DNA of 64,000 nucleotides from Secundilactobacillus oryzae JCM 18671 (GTDB taxonomy: Bacteria > Bacillota > Bacilli > Lactobacillales > Lactobacillaceae): assembly GCF_000740055.1 (NCBI RefSeq), contig NZ_BBJM01000001.1, positions 89,819 to 153,818 on the forward strand, given 5' to 3'. Of this stretch, positions 54,961 to 63,890 are shown piece by piece. The notes under the pieces were generated by a model, which saw only the letters and a list, made by a program, of their open reading frames with translations, had not been told where the DNA came from and did not search any database. Made by a program: the position numbers and the translations under genes. Position 1 is the first letter of the stretch. Every line of letters begins with the position of its first letter.

Positions 54961-56418
54961 CTATTTTGCTTTTGGTCGATCCAATGCATTGATTAGGAAG
55001 GCAACAATAATCAAGCCAACACCTAAGATGAAGACATAGTGAATCCCTTGGTAGAGAATATCCCGCAATACCGGCAATAATTTTTCCGGCAGCTGTAAAG
55101 CCGTCTTAGGATTAATTAATTGGTTCATCATGGTCATCGTTGTCCCAGGATGAGCATCTACACCTCTAGCCATCATGACGTTCAAGACGATTCCGAAGAC
55201 CGATACCATCAGTGTTTGACTTAATGTCCGGCTCAACGTATTCAAGGATGTTGCAATTCCGACATCTTGATTGGAAACCTGATTTTGAACCGTGACGGTT
55301 GTAGTCGTAATCGTAATCCCAAATCCAGTTCCACAAATGGCAGCCACAAGATAGAACCAGCCAAACGGAATCGATACTGGGAATAGCGAGAACGTAACGG
55401 CACCAATGAGAACCAGTGATAAACTAATCATCACGACTCGTTTGGGCGTTAAGCTTACTAACAATCGGCCGGCCGTAAACGATCCCAGCATCCACATAAT
55501 GGAACTAGGTGCCAGGGCAAATCCAGCAATCGTTGCGGGCAAGCCGTTGATACCTTGCGCCCACATTGGAATGTAGACATCAAAACCAATCAAAAAGCCA
55601 CTAATTAGAGCGGCTACTAAATTTTGCGTCACAAATGTCCGGTTCTTAAATAAATCGAGCGGAATAATTGGGTAATCAATCCGTTGTTCTCGACGAACAA
55701 ACAAGAAACCGGCGACGACCGCAACAACAATTACTACTGCCACCATAAGCCAATTTAAATTAGTTGCACTGAGCATTTGGAAAATATACATAATAGCTAA
55801 CAGTGTTATAGACAGCCAGAAACTGCCTTGATAATCCATCTTAGTTTTGCGCGGCACGAAAGTTTCGTGATGAAAAATTGCGATTAAGGCAATCGTTAAT
55901 AGCCCGATTGGTACGTTAATGAAGAAAATCCAGTGCCAGGTTAGTTGATCGACGATAAAACCACCAATTAGGGGCGCCACAATCGAAGCAATTCCCCATG
56001 AAGCCCCGTTGAAGCCCAATACCTTCGCCCGTTTTTCAAATGGGTAAATATCGGCAATGATGGTGAACGTCACCGGCATAATCGCACCGGCACCAATTCC
56101 TTGAACCGCCCGCCAGATAATCAGCGTCATCATGCTTTCTGACAATCCTGACATTGCGGAACCGATGATGAAGACGGTTAGTCCAAAAATAAGCACTTTC
56201 TTCCGACCGATAGTATCCGATAATTTACCGTACAATGGTGTCGCAATTGCATTGGTCAGTAAGTAAATTGAAAAAATCCAGTTCATGATGGAAACCCCAT
56301 GAAGGTCTCCAACAATCGTTGGCATCGCGGTGGATACAATAGTTCCTTCAATCGCGGTCATAAATGAAGCAACGAAAACCGCGATAGTAACAAGTACAAC
56401 GTTTGTTTTCTTTTCCAA
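54961..56418 (-). CDS. DHA2-type MFS drug exporter (EmrB/QacA family)
   Basis: A 485-residue, 14-helix major facilitator. Motif A reads GKLSDTIGRKK between helices 2 and 3, antiporter motif C is in helix 5 (GASWGIASIVAPLIGG), and TIVSTAMPTIVGDL in helix 1 is typical of the DHA2 drug:H+ antiporters. The substrate cannot be told. The start codon is TTG at 56416-56418 with AGGAGG upstream. It follows the prephenate-dehydratase homologue by 16 bases. Confidence 0.92.
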   Translation of the reverse strand: MEKKTNVVLVTIAVFVASFMTAIEGTIVSTAMPTIVGDLHGVSIMNWIFSIYLLTNAIATPLYGKLSDTIGRKKVLIFGLTVFIIGSAMSGLSESMMTLIIWRAVQGIGAGAIMPVTFTIIADIYPFEKRAKVLGFNGASWGIASIVAPLIGGFIVDQLTWHWIFFINVPIGLLTIALIAIFHHETFVPRKTKMDYQGSFWLSITLLAIMYIFQMLSATNLNWLMVAVVIVVAVVAGFLFVRREQRIDYPIIPLDLFKNRTFVTQNLVAALISGFLIGFDVYIPMWAQGINGLPATIAGFALAPSSIMWMLGSFTAGRLLVSLTPKRVVMISLSLVLIGAVTFSLFPVSIPFGWFYLVAAICGTGFGITITTTTVTVQNQVSNQDVGIATSLNTLSRTLSQTLMVSVFGIVLNVMMARGVDAHPGTTMTMMNQLINPKTALQLPEKLLPVLRDILYQGIHYVFILGVGLIIVAFLINALDRPKAK

Positions 56419-56434
56419 GCTATTTCCTCCTTAT

Positions 56435-57295
56435 TTAGATGTTAAGTGACTTTTCAGTCAACTTAGGTTTTTTATTAAAGGGGTACAATCCCAAAAAATT
56501 AACTTCAAATTGTTGTGACAGTTCACCGACCACTTTAATCAAATCAGCCTGTTGTTCCGGCATTCCAGAAACCTCTATATAAAACGAGTAGCGGCCAATC
56601 TGTTCCTTGGTCGGTTCTGAAATCAAGGCCACTAGATTCAAATGATGCGCAACGAAGTACCCTAATATATTGTACAACGTCCCAGGCCCATCGTCTGGTG
56701 GCGTTACATAGAGGCTTGCCTTAAACTTTTCAGCCATGTGAACCGTCTCGGCTGACTGTCGTTTGAACACAATAAATCTAGTGTGATTGTCCTCCCGATC
56801 CGCCACATTATGCAATTTCAGTGGCAACGAGACGTTGTCTACTTCAGCCTCTGACACAATTGCAGCATCTCCAGGCTGTCCAGCTATTGCTTGATTCAAA
56901 GAAATAATATTACTTGAAGTGGTGATAATTTCCACATTTGGCAGTGACTTAATTAATTTTGTGCACTGGCCTTCCGTTTTGAATTGGACAAATAGGCGTT
57001 TAATATCAGTCAGCTTTTCAGCGTGACCAATCAGGCCAAAATTGACCGCCACCTCCAACTCCGCAAGAATTGAAATTGGCGCAACTTTCAACTTTTCCAG
57101 CGTAGCCAACACAAATCCGTCTAGCTGATTCTCCAATGGTAATAGCCCTAGATTATCGCCCTCAACACTATCGCTAACTTCATCAAATGACTGATAGTAC
57201 TGAATCTCTAAATCTAAGTTATTAGCCTCCCTAACGTAAGCCTGTGCCGCCATATCTGTAAACGTGCCTTTAGGTCCCAAAACTGAAAGCTTCAA
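56435..57295 (-). CDS. pheA: Prephenate dehydratase homologue with altered motifs
   Basis: A 286-residue PheA-type protein: periplasmic-binding-like catalytic domain (about 1-180) and ACT domain (about 190-270). The start LGPKGTFTDMAAQAY and the catalytic TRFIVF are present. But the ENS motif reads ENQ (LPLENQLDG), and the phenylalanine-binding ESRP of the ACT domain reads ISEP. Activity and feedback inhibition may therefore differ. TTG start at 57293-57295 with GGAGGGG upstream. It is not beside other aromatic genes. Confidence 0.85.
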   Translation of the reverse strand: MKLSVLGPKGTFTDMAAQAYVREANNLDLEIQYYQSFDEVSDSVEGDNLGLLPLENQLDGFVLATLEKLKVAPISILAELEVAVNFGLIGHAEKLTDIKRLFVQFKTEGQCTKLIKSLPNVEIITTSSNIISLNQAIAGQPGDAAIVSEAEVDNVSLPLKLHNVADREDNHTRFIVFKRQSAETVHMAEKFKASLYVTPPDDGPGTLYNILGYFVAHHLNLVALISEPTKEQIGRYSFYIEVSGMPEQQADLIKVVGELSQQFEVNFLGLYPFNKKPKLTEKSLNI

Positions 57296-57344
57296 CTAAA
57301 CCCCTCCAAATTTAGATTAACAATTTTCATAGAAAATCAAGACA

Positions 57345-57388
57345 TTAAAAAACAGTGACGGCTTTGTCGTTGACAAAGCACGTCTCTG
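57345..57388 (-). terminator. Terminator of metK
   Basis: Long stem CAGAGACG-GCTTTGTC / GACAAAGC-CGTCACTG (few mismatches, 3-base loop) followed by six T residues on the minus strand. Confidence 0.85.
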
Positions 57389-57396
57389 CCCTTTGT

Positions 57397-58590
57397 TTAG
57401 TCTTTGTTAAAATACTTTTTTAATTCGTCAACTTTATCTAGGTGCTCCCATGGTAAATCAATGTCAGTCCGACCAAAGTGACCATACGCAGCAGTTTGCT
57501 CGTAGATTGGGCGCTTCAAGTCTAGCATCTTGATGATACCAGCTGGACGAAGGTCAAAAATCTCACGGATAGCTTGTGTCAATTCAACTTCTGACACGTT
57601 GTTACTACCAAACGTGTTAACTGAAATTGAAACTGGTTGCGCAACACCAATTGCGTAAGCTAATTGCACTTCGGCTTGGTGAGCTAACCCAGCAGCCACG
57701 ATGTTCTTGGCGATGTAACGAGCTGCATAACTAGCAGAACGGTCCACCTTAGTGGCATCCTTACCAGAAAAGGCACCACCACCATGACGAGCGTAACCAC
57801 CATAAGTATCAACAATCACCTTCCGTCCTGTCAAACCGGCATCCCCTTGAGGACCACCGATAACAAAACGACCAGTTGGGTTCACGTAGAACTTCGTCTT
57901 ATCATCAAGCAAGTCAGCAGGAATCACTTCCTTAATGACCTTATCAATGACATCTTGACGAATCGTTTCTAACTCAACATCGGGATCGTGCTGGGTACTT
58001 AAAACCACGGCGTCAACCCGGATTGGTTGATTATCATCATCATATTCAACCGTAACCTCAGCCTTAGCATCTGGGCGAAGGTAACTAATTTCGCCACTCT
58101 TACGAAGCTTAGCAATTTTACGCATTAAGCGGTGACTTAATGAAATTGGTAATGGCATCAATTCTGGCGTTTCATCAATGGCGTAACCAAACATCATACC
58201 TTGATCACCAGCACCAATCTTGTCGAGTGGATCTTCTTCACCTTCACGAGTTTCGAGTGAATCGTTAACTCCTTGAGCAATATCAGGTGATTGTTCGTCA
58301 ATCGCCACCATCACGGCACAATTATCACCATCAAAGCCATAAAGGCCGTCAGTATAACCGATGCGCTTGATGGTATTACGGACAACGTGTTGGATATCAA
58401 CGTATGCCTTAGTTGAAATTTCACCAAAAACGAGGACAAGTCCGGTCGTCACTGAAGTTTCGCAGGCCACACGAGCGTCTGGATCTTGCGCCAAAATGGC
58501 GTCTAAAATAGCATCACTAATTTGATCAGCAATCTTGTCTGGATGTCCTTCCGAAACGGACTCCGACGTAAATAAATGTTTCTCTTGCAC
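57397..58590 (-). CDS. metK: S-adenosylmethionine synthetase
   Basis: A 397-residue MAT enzyme making SAM from methionine and [25 protein letters not shown] at the N-terminus, the P-loop-like [12 protein letters not shown] (methionine/ATP site) and [17 protein letters not shown] are all exact. The start codon is GTG at 58588-58590, with GGGGGA seven bases upstream. That ribosome site is part of an SMK riboswitch. Confidence 0.98.
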   Translation of the reverse strand: MQEKHLFTSESVSEGHPDKIADQISDAILDAILAQDPDARVACETSVTTGLVLVFGEISTKAYVDIQHVVRNTIKRIGYTDGLYGFDGDNCAVMVAIDEQSPDIAQGVNDSLETREGEEDPLDKIGAGDQGMMFGYAIDETPELMPLPISLSHRLMRKIAKLRKSGEISYLRPDAKAEVTVEYDDDNQPIRVDAVVLSTQHDPDVELETIRQDVIDKVIKEVIPADLLDDKTKFYVNPTGRFVIGGPQGDAGLTGRKVIVDTYGGYARHGGGAFSGKDATKVDRSASYAARYIAKNIVAAGLAHQAEVQLAYAIGVAQPVSISVNTFGSNNVSEVELTQAIREIFDLRPAGIIKMLDLKRPIYEQTAAYGHFGRTDIDLPWEHLDKVDELKKYFNKD

Positions 58591-58595
58591 AATAA

Positions 58596-58690
58596 ATTCC
58601 CCCTGATAAATTAAATACGGTTACAAGGCTTCTTCGTAAAATTACGAATCCTATCGGGAATGGAAAACTCATAACTTTACAAGTTTAGCA
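58596..58690 (-). promoter_or_regulatory. SMK box (SAM-III) riboswitch of metK
   Basis: The leader holds TTCCCGATAGGA (58649-58660) and GCCTTGTAACCG (58618-58629), both typical of SMK boxes. ATTCCC (58656-58661) is exactly complementary to GGGAAT of the metK ribosome site (58596-58601), which explains how SAM binding would hide it and lower translation. Confidence 0.85.
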
Positions 58691-58762
58691 CAACTCAATT
58701 TCTTATGTAATGAGGAAAGGCATAAATTCGACATTTGACTCTCCCCAAACCGATGAATACGT

Positions 58763-58768
58763 TATAAT
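58763..58768 (+). promoter_or_regulatory. -10 element before the hypothetical membrane gene
   Basis: TATAAT 34 bases before the GTG start; TTGACT at 58735-58740 is too far (22 bases) to be a confident -35. Confidence 0.4.
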
Positions 58769-58802
58769 GGTGTCTAATTAAACGAAATTGGAGTCTACAA
58801 CC

Positions 58803-59522
58803 GTGAAGTCAGCTCTCAATAATTTTCTCAGACAGCGTAAAATGCGTGAATTACTCCTCTACTCAGGCCTACAAGCGGTGGCTTGGTGGTTCTTTGTTGG
58901 TCATTTTACCGGTAAAAATTCCGCCAAGCCATTTGATGCAGTAACACTTGCCCTCATCATCTTTACCTTCTTTGCGGCCTTTTTAACTGCTTTTACGCTA
59001 AAATCGAATTTTAAATCAAACCTTATTTTGCCGATTGCGGGAATTACCATTATCCCTATTCTATTAGCAATTGAAAAACTCAACCTTTCGATTGCTGGTC
59101 TAGCTGGACTATACGTGATTGCCATTATTCTACTGAGTTTCAAGTCACTTAAACTACAGAATGTCTTTGGCCTCGGTGTGCTGTCCTTAATCGTCTCTGC
59201 AACAGCCCCAATTGCCATTTACTATACGAAGTACGAGTTTTTTCCAAGCGCTATTTTTAATCAGTTGTTGGTTCTTTGGCTACTCACCATATTCTTCCTA
59301 GAGCCGTACTTTACCAACGACCACCGCTCAATTACCATGAGTTCCTTAATCATCTTAGCAATTACGATTATCGCTATCTTTGCGATTTCTCACGTATTTA
59401 TGGCTTTCCTTTCAGTTATCTTGTTACTCATTGTCTGGTACCTAAAGGCCAGACTACTGGATCAGCATCTGTGGCTCATCGCTTTTGCGCTTCTTGAAAT
59501 TTTAATTACGTTCGCACTTTAA
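58803..59522 (+). CDS. Hypothetical polytopic membrane protein
   Basis: A 239-residue protein with about eight hydrophobic segments and short basic loops, no signal peptide or catalytic motif. I do not recognise a family. The GTG at 58803 follows GGAG by 9 bases; an upstream in-frame TTG overlaps that site. A terminator follows. It stands alone between metK (divergent) and a convergent unknown gene. Confidence 0.75.
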   Translation: MKSALNNFLRQRKMRELLLYSGLQAVAWWFFVGHFTGKNSAKPFDAVTLALIIFTFFAAFLTAFTLKSNFKSNLILPIAGITIIPILLAIEKLNLSIAGLAGLYVIAIILLSFKSLKLQNVFGLGVLSLIVSATAPIAIYYTKYEFFPSAIFNQLLVLWLLTIFFLEPYFTNDHRSITMSSLIILAITIIAIFAISHVFMAFLSVILLLIVWYLKARLLDQHLWLIAFALLEILITFAL

Positions 59523-59547
59523 AGTCTTGCTACGGCAAGGCTTTTTA
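59523..59547 (+). terminator. Terminator after the hypothetical membrane gene
   Basis: Stem AGTCTTGC / GCAAGGCT with a TACG loop (one wobble) followed by five T residues. Confidence 0.7.
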
Positions 59548-59949
59548 CATTGCAATAAATAGATTGGGAAAAATAACGCTAGGTTTATCCACTTTCACAA
59601 TCAGTAATAGTTCGGAATCAAGGCGTTCCATGAAAATGCCAAAGTCCAACGATTCATCGTGAACATAGCCGCGAAAGCTTTGTAACTGGCACTTTCCCCT
59701 TCTAATGGCATAACGCTTCTTGACCGTGATCCCGGTCCCCGTGATGTTGACGCTAATCTCCATGATCCCGTCCGAAATCAGCATGCGTGATAGTAGTTTC
59801 ATCCCATCATTCATCACCCAGATGGGATCGTCTCCAATTTTGTTCTGGACTTTGATCTCAAACACCGGATTATGGACTGGCTTAAAATGTCGTTTGCACG
59901 CCTCGAATGACTCAATGTGATCTTCAATTGTTTTTTCAAATGTTCTCAA
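59545..59949 (-). CDS. Hypothetical protein
   Basis: A 134-residue protein starting with TTG (59947-59949) eight bases after AGGAGG; a longer reading of 153 residues starts at an ATG without a ribosome site. An N-terminal helix with a Cys (ESFEACKRHF) is followed by a mainly beta protein (FEIKVQNKI, MEISVNITGTGITVKKRYAI, LLLIVKVDKPSVIF). No family recognised. Confidence 0.6.
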   Translation of the reverse strand: MRTFEKTIEDHIESFEACKRHFKPVHNPVFEIKVQNKIGDDPIWVMNDGMKLLSRMLISDGIMEISVNITGTGITVKKRYAIRRGKCQLQSFRGYVHDESLDFGIFMERLDSELLLIVKVDKPSVIFPNLFIAM

Positions 59950-60006
59950 AATGTGATCCTCCTCTGATTTGCTAACTAAAATTTTATTAAATGAGAGGCC
60001 AAACAA

Positions 60007-60333
60007 AAAGTGGTCGTGGAAACGGTAACGAGTGCTCGTGAAAACGGTTGTAGGTCAACCTTTGACTTAATTTGATTTTAATCGAATTTCGAAATCGCCT
60101 GATATAACAGCATTTCAAAAATGAGAATGATAAGCAAAAAAACGAAGAAATTTCGTAAAAGGCAAAAAAACTTTATTTTTGAAATCAAAATACTTTTAAA
60201 CCGGGATTTCATTTTTTAAAAAGGGTAAAAAATACCCCATTATGGAATTCTCGTTTCAAATTCAAAAGAAAATTTTAACACCGTGATATAATTAGGACGG
60301 AATAAAGGTCTCGAATTATGAGGAGGGCTATCA
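60007..60333. other. AT-rich intergenic region with cre-like motifs and a promoter
   Basis: No gene is seen. Two CcpA-like motifs, TGGAAACGGTAACG (60018-60031) and TGAAAACGGTTGTA (60040-60053), are 22 bases apart. The rest is very AT-rich, with A- and T-tracts around 60170-60230. TATAAT at 60287-60292 is a likely -10 for the downstream plus-strand unit. Confidence 0.4.
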
Positions 60334-60423
60334 TTGAATTTTCATCGTTTTTCTGTGCTCACACTTTTAAGTACGATTTTTTTCACGGTAATATTTGCGC
60401 TCAAATCAAAAAATGTAAAATAA
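60334..60423 (+). CDS. Candidate 29-residue hydrophobic peptide
   Basis: A short frame starting with TTG seven bases after a perfect AGGAGG: MNFHRFSVLTLLSTIFFTVI then FALKSKNVK. One membrane helix with a basic end, the shape of small membrane regulators or type I toxins; no family match is claimed. The TATAAT at 60287 could drive it, with the YbjQ gene 29 bases downstream on the same transcript, so it may instead be a leader peptide. Confidence 0.45.
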   Translation: MNFHRFSVLTLLSTIFFTVIFALKSKNVK

Positions 60424-60452
60424 TATCTGTAACTATCTAAGGAGGAATCAGC

Positions 60453-60773
60453 ATGGCAACTATTTTAGTGACAACAACTGAACACATTCCGGGAAAAGAT
60501 TATGAGGTCATCGGAGAGGTTTTTGGCTTAACAACCCAATCTAAAAACATCGTGCGAAACATTGGTGCCTCGCTCAAGAATGTGGTTGGTGGCGAGATTA
60601 AGGATTACACCAACATGCTGACTGAAGCGCGTGACGTTGCCATTGAGCGCTTAAAACAAAATGCAGCGGACATGGGCGCCGATGCCGTCGTTATGATGCG
60701 ATTTGATTCTGGCTCAATTGGTACCGATATGCAGTCTGTGGCCGCATACGGAACAGCTGTTAAATTTAAGTAA
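60453..60773 (+). CDS. YbjQ family protein (UPF0145)
   Basis: A 106-residue YbjQ-family protein, a small pentameric beta-alpha fold once proposed to bind heavy metals. The pattern [36 protein letters not shown] central stretch, [29 protein letters not shown] and AYGTAVKF is clear. AGGAGG precedes the ATG. Function is unknown; closeness to a copper operon may be chance since they are convergent. Confidence 0.92.
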   Translation: MATILVTTTEHIPGKDYEVIGEVFGLTTQSKNIVRNIGASLKNVVGGEIKDYTNMLTEARDVAIERLKQNAADMGADAVVMMRFDSGSIGTDMQSVAAYGTAVKFK

Positions 60774-60776
60774 GCA

Positions 60777-60808
60777 AAAAGCCATCACGTTCGCGTGCGA
60801 TGGCTTTT
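60777..60808. terminator. Bidirectional terminator, YbjQ / copA
   Basis: Stem AAAAGCCATC / GATGGCTTTT with an inner partial pairing, between convergent genes. Confidence 0.85.
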
Positions 60809-60818
60809 CTAGTCTAAT

Positions 60819-62750
60819 TCACTTCGTAGACAACGCTGGGTCATCCACAATCTTAGCTTTATTTAATAGTAATGATGAACCCACAACTGAAATTGAGCTC
60901 AGGGCCATAGCCAATCCTGAGAATTCCGGACTTAGCGTTAGACCAACGCCGACAAAGACGCCAGCCGCAATTGGAATCCCAATCACGTTATAGAATAAGG
61001 CCCAAAACAGATTTAATTTAATGCGGTTAAAGGTCTTATGACTAATTGCGAGTGCCCGAACAACTCCTTGAAGGTCATTTTTAACCAAGACAATCCCGCC
61101 TGACTCAATCGCAATATCTGTTCCAGCGCCCATCGCGATACCAACATCAGCAGTTGATAATGCTAGTGCATCATTGATTCCGTCACCCACAAAGGCAACC
61201 CGGTGCGATTGCTGGAGCTGTTTAATATGATCAGCTTTTTCACCGGGTAGCACATCCGCGATAACGTCATCAATGCCAATTTGAGTGGCAATCGCCCTAG
61301 CAACATTAGCGTTGTCTCCCGTCAACATCACCGTTCGTAACCCCTGATCCTTCAATTGGCCAATAGTGACCTTTGCATTCTCACGTGCCACGTCTTGAAT
61401 GGCAATTAATCCAATGACAGTATCATTTTCACCAACCACCACAACCGTTTTGGCCGCTTTTTGAAGTGCGGTCATTTGAGCTTTCAAACGCTCACTGATT
61501 TGCGCGTTTATTGCTAGCTTTTCGTTACCGACAAAGACATGTTGACCAAAGAGTTCAGCCTGCACGCCTTTTCCCTCGACGGCTTGGAAATTAGTCGGTA
61601 TTGTTACTTTGATTTGTTGCTGTTTGGCACGGTCTAAAATCGCACTCGCAAGCGGATGTTCGGACTGTTCTTCCAAACTAGCCGCAATCCTCAACAGTTT
61701 AGCTTCATCACCTACAATATCCGTCACTTCTGGTGTCCCCTTCGTCAGGGTTCCCGTCTTATCAAAGACAATCGTATCGATTTTGTTGACGGCTTCTAGG
61801 ACTTCGCCACTTTTAATGAGGACACCCATCTTGGCACTGCGAGCCGTTCCAACCATCAATGCCGTTGGTGTCGCCAATCCCAATGCACATGGACAAGCAA
61901 TCACGATAACGGCCACCGCAAATAGTAGCGCGTGTACAGCCGTGGCCCCTAATAATACATACCAAATATCAAATGCTAGCACGGCTACAATGAGCACAAT
62001 GGGGACAAAGATGTTGGAAATCTTATCCGTTAGTTTCTGAATTGGCGCATGACTCGTTTGGGCGCGTTTCACCATTTCAACGATTTGGGCAAGCAAAGTT
62101 TCCTCACCCACCTTAGTCGCCTTGAAGGTTACGGTCCCAGTCGTATTCATGGTGGACCCGATGACAGAATCGTCAACGCCCTTGGCCACCGGTAAACTTT
62201 CGCCAGTCACCATCGCCTCGTCAATCGTTGTGGTTCCCGAAACGATCACACCATCCACCGGAATTTTTTCTCCCGGTTTGACCCGAATGACATCCCCACT
62301 AACAACTTCTTCCAACGGCACACGAACAAACGCATTATCCCGGAGCACCTCAGCATCGGATGCTTGCAATTGCACGAGTTTTTCAACAGCGTTCGAAGCG
62401 TTGTTACGCATCCGTTCCTCGAATACCTGACCTAGCAGCACAAATACCGTGATAAAGGCCGCACTTTCAAAGTAGACCTCCCGATTGGTCATCATCGCAA
62501 ACACAGAGTAAAAGTAGGAAACGAACGTCCCAATCGCTACCAAAGTATCCATGTTGGCGTTATGGTGCTTGAAGGCTGCCCAACCACTTTGCCAAAACGG
62601 CAACGCCGCCACCAACATAATAATAGTCGTCGTAATCAGCGCCACCCAGTTATAAGCTGGCATCATTAGATGAAATGGCATGAGTACCATTTGCCCCAAC
62701 ATCGGGATCGATAAAATTAAAGTAATGTAAAAGCGCTTTGTGTAGGACAT
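60819..62750 (-). CDS. copA: Copper-translocating P1B-type ATPase
   Basis: A 643-residue copper pump. Membrane motif CPC is at 286-288, the phosphorylated Asp at 330 (DKTGT), TGES in the actuator near 183, HP in SEHPLA, and GDGIND near the hinge. It has no N-terminal heavy-metal-binding (HMA) domain, so it is shorter than typical CopA; eight membrane helices are predicted. CPC rather than CPH favours Cu(I). Its ATG overlaps the stop of the membrane cupredoxin gene by one base (TAATG), so the two are translationally coupled. Confidence 0.95.
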   Translation of the reverse strand: MSYTKRFYITLILSIPMLGQMVLMPFHLMMPAYNWVALITTTIIMLVAALPFWQSGWAAFKHHNANMDTLVAIGTFVSYFYSVFAMMTNREVYFESAAFITVFVLLGQVFEERMRNNASNAVEKLVQLQASDAEVLRDNAFVRVPLEEVVSGDVIRVKPGEKIPVDGVIVSGTTTIDEAMVTGESLPVAKGVDDSVIGSTMNTTGTVTFKATKVGEETLLAQIVEMVKRAQTSHAPIQKLTDKISNIFVPIVLIVAVLAFDIWYVLLGATAVHALLFAVAVIVIACPCALGLATPTALMVGTARSAKMGVLIKSGEVLEAVNKIDTIVFDKTGTLTKGTPEVTDIVGDEAKLLRIAASLEEQSEHPLASAILDRAKQQQIKVTIPTNFQAVEGKGVQAELFGQHVFVGNEKLAINAQISERLKAQMTALQKAAKTVVVVGENDTVIGLIAIQDVARENAKVTIGQLKDQGLRTVMLTGDNANVARAIATQIGIDDVIADVLPGEKADHIKQLQQSHRVAFVGDGINDALALSTADVGIAMGAGTDIAIESGGIVLVKNDLQGVVRALAISHKTFNRIKLNLFWALFYNVIGIPIAAGVFVGVGLTLSPEFSGLAMALSSISVVGSSLLLNKAKIVDDPALSTK

Positions 62751-63121
62751 TAGCGAACCACCACCTTGCCATGAAACATGTTCATGCCACAGGCAAAGTC
62801 GTATTCACCAAACTTACTGGTATCAATCGAAATAGCGTGCTTTTCTTTTTGCGGCAAAAATTCGTTGATACCAAAATCAGCGAACGTTACCTGTTCCAAA
62901 CAGTTAGAAGGATCTTTACGTTCAAAAATAAGATTAGCTGGTTGCCCTTGTTTGAGGACCACGGTGCTTGGCGAGTATCCACCGTCCACGACAATGTCGA
63001 CTTGTTGCGTTCCGTCTGCCACGTTAGCTTGAACGGCCTCCTCTTCACGATGACCAAAAAACCACCAGATAACGAATCCAACAATCAGAATGCTTAATAC
63101 TAGAGTAATAAGTTGTGTCAT
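62750..63121 (-). CDS. Membrane-anchored cupredoxin-domain protein
   Basis: A 123-residue protein: one N-terminal membrane helix (about 2-22), a charged linker, and a cupredoxin-like beta-sandwich (about 38-123). Likely copper ligands are in NCLEQVTF and the C-terminal [13 protein letters not shown] (Cys, Met, Met, His). It may collect copper outside or pass it to the partner ATPase, which lacks its own metal-binding domain. The ATG at 63119-63121 has AAAGGAAG upstream. Confidence 0.9.
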   Translation of the reverse strand: MTQLITLVLSILIVGFVIWWFFGHREEEAVQANVADGTQQVDIVVDGGYSPSTVVLKQGQPANLIFERKDPSNCLEQVTFADFGINEFLPQKEKHAISIDTSKFGEYDFACGMNMFHGKVVVR

Positions 63122-63142
63122 GAGAATAACTTCCTTTCCGTT

Positions 63143-63152
63143 TACATTTGTA
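63143..63152. promoter_or_regulatory. CopY-type operator 2 (exact)
   Basis: TACATTTGTA is an exact TACAnnTGTA cop box, about 20 bases before the cupredoxin start and downstream of the promoter. Confidence 0.8.
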
Positions 63153-63164
63153 AACCTCAAGTTA

Positions 63165-63194
63165 AATATAGAATAGGCGTCTACATTTGTCAAC
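63165..63194 (-). promoter_or_regulatory. Promoter of the copper operon
   Basis: Minus-strand TTGACA (63189-63194), 18 bases, TATATT (63165-63170). The -35 overlaps cop box 1. Confidence 0.65.
63182..63191. promoter_or_regulatory. CopY-type operator 1 (one mismatch)
   Basis: TACATTTGTC, one base off the TACAnnTGTA consensus, overlapping the -35 hexamer; with box 2 it brackets the promoter, as in known CopY operons. Confidence 0.7.
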
Positions 63195-63291
63195 GGAAAA
63201 ATAACTTCTTTTTCACAAATCAGTCAATATTTTGTGTATTTTTGATATACTACAATAAGAATTTATATATGTGCAGAATAACGCAACTGTC

Positions 63292-63727
63292 CACTTTGAG
63301 TGAAGCGATTTGTGCATCGACACCTTCGAGTTCGCCTTTATCGGTCAACTTGATTTCGTCCATATTCAGCAATACCTAGCAGCTTCAGGATTACGAACCT
63401 TAGAAGAACTTAAGACAGTGTCTAAAGCACCGTTAAGCTTAGCTTGCTGTAACTGTCCTGGTAGGGATTCGGTATCGGCTTGATATTTGTTTTGCAGGTT
63501 TTCGAGTTGTTTGTTTAACTCATCTGAGTTGCCCGCCTGTTTTGTCAAAGCCTTGATATTCTTACCGTTTTCGGTCAGTTGAGCTTTAAGTGAGTCATTT
63601 CAGTCTTGAGTGACTCAGCATCATTTGCTGTGACTTTAGCTTTCTCCACATCAGCACCGTGCTGGCCCATAATCTTGTCGATCTGTTCATCTGTTAAACC
63701 TAATTCTTTTAATTGGTCTCGTTTCAT
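63292..63727 (-). pseudogene. Remnant of a phage GP20-type minor structural (scaffold) gene
   Basis: Starts MKRDQLKELGLTDEQIDKIM with a ribosome site (GAGAGGATG), typical of phage GP20 proteins. The frame breaks near 63600 (stop after THLKLN). It resumes in another frame as a coiled-coil region (NSDELNKQLENLQNKYQ) up to RNPEAARYC, breaks again near 63375, and continues in a third frame as LLNMDEIKLTDKGELEGVDAQIASLK before similarity ends near 63292. No other phage structural genes are in the window, so this is a decayed fragment. Confidence 0.75.
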
Positions 63728-63811
63728 AGTAAAAACATCCTCTCTCGCAGTTTATTACGCGGAGCGACCGCAATCAAGGTATAAAAAATAAGCTTTTTTA
63801 CGTCTTACTTA

Positions 63812-63838
63812 GGACAAACAAATAGCACTCAACGAATA
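63812..63838. repeat. Inverted repeat between the phage remnant and the transposase fragment
   Basis: AGCACTCAACGA and TCGTTAAGTGCT pair with one C-A mismatch on the plus strand (a G-U pair when transcribed on the minus strand). It could be a terminator or lie near an IS end; no T-run of note follows. Confidence 0.45.
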
Positions 63839-63890
63839 TCGTTAAGTGCTACATTTTAATAATTATTTTTTTAATGGGCAAATTACAAGT

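Noticed and set aside
60018..60053. Short direct-repeat array or CRISPR-like repeat (CGTGRAAACGGT twice)
   Set aside because: Only two copies exist and they fit cre-like operator sites; no spacer structure or cas genes are present.
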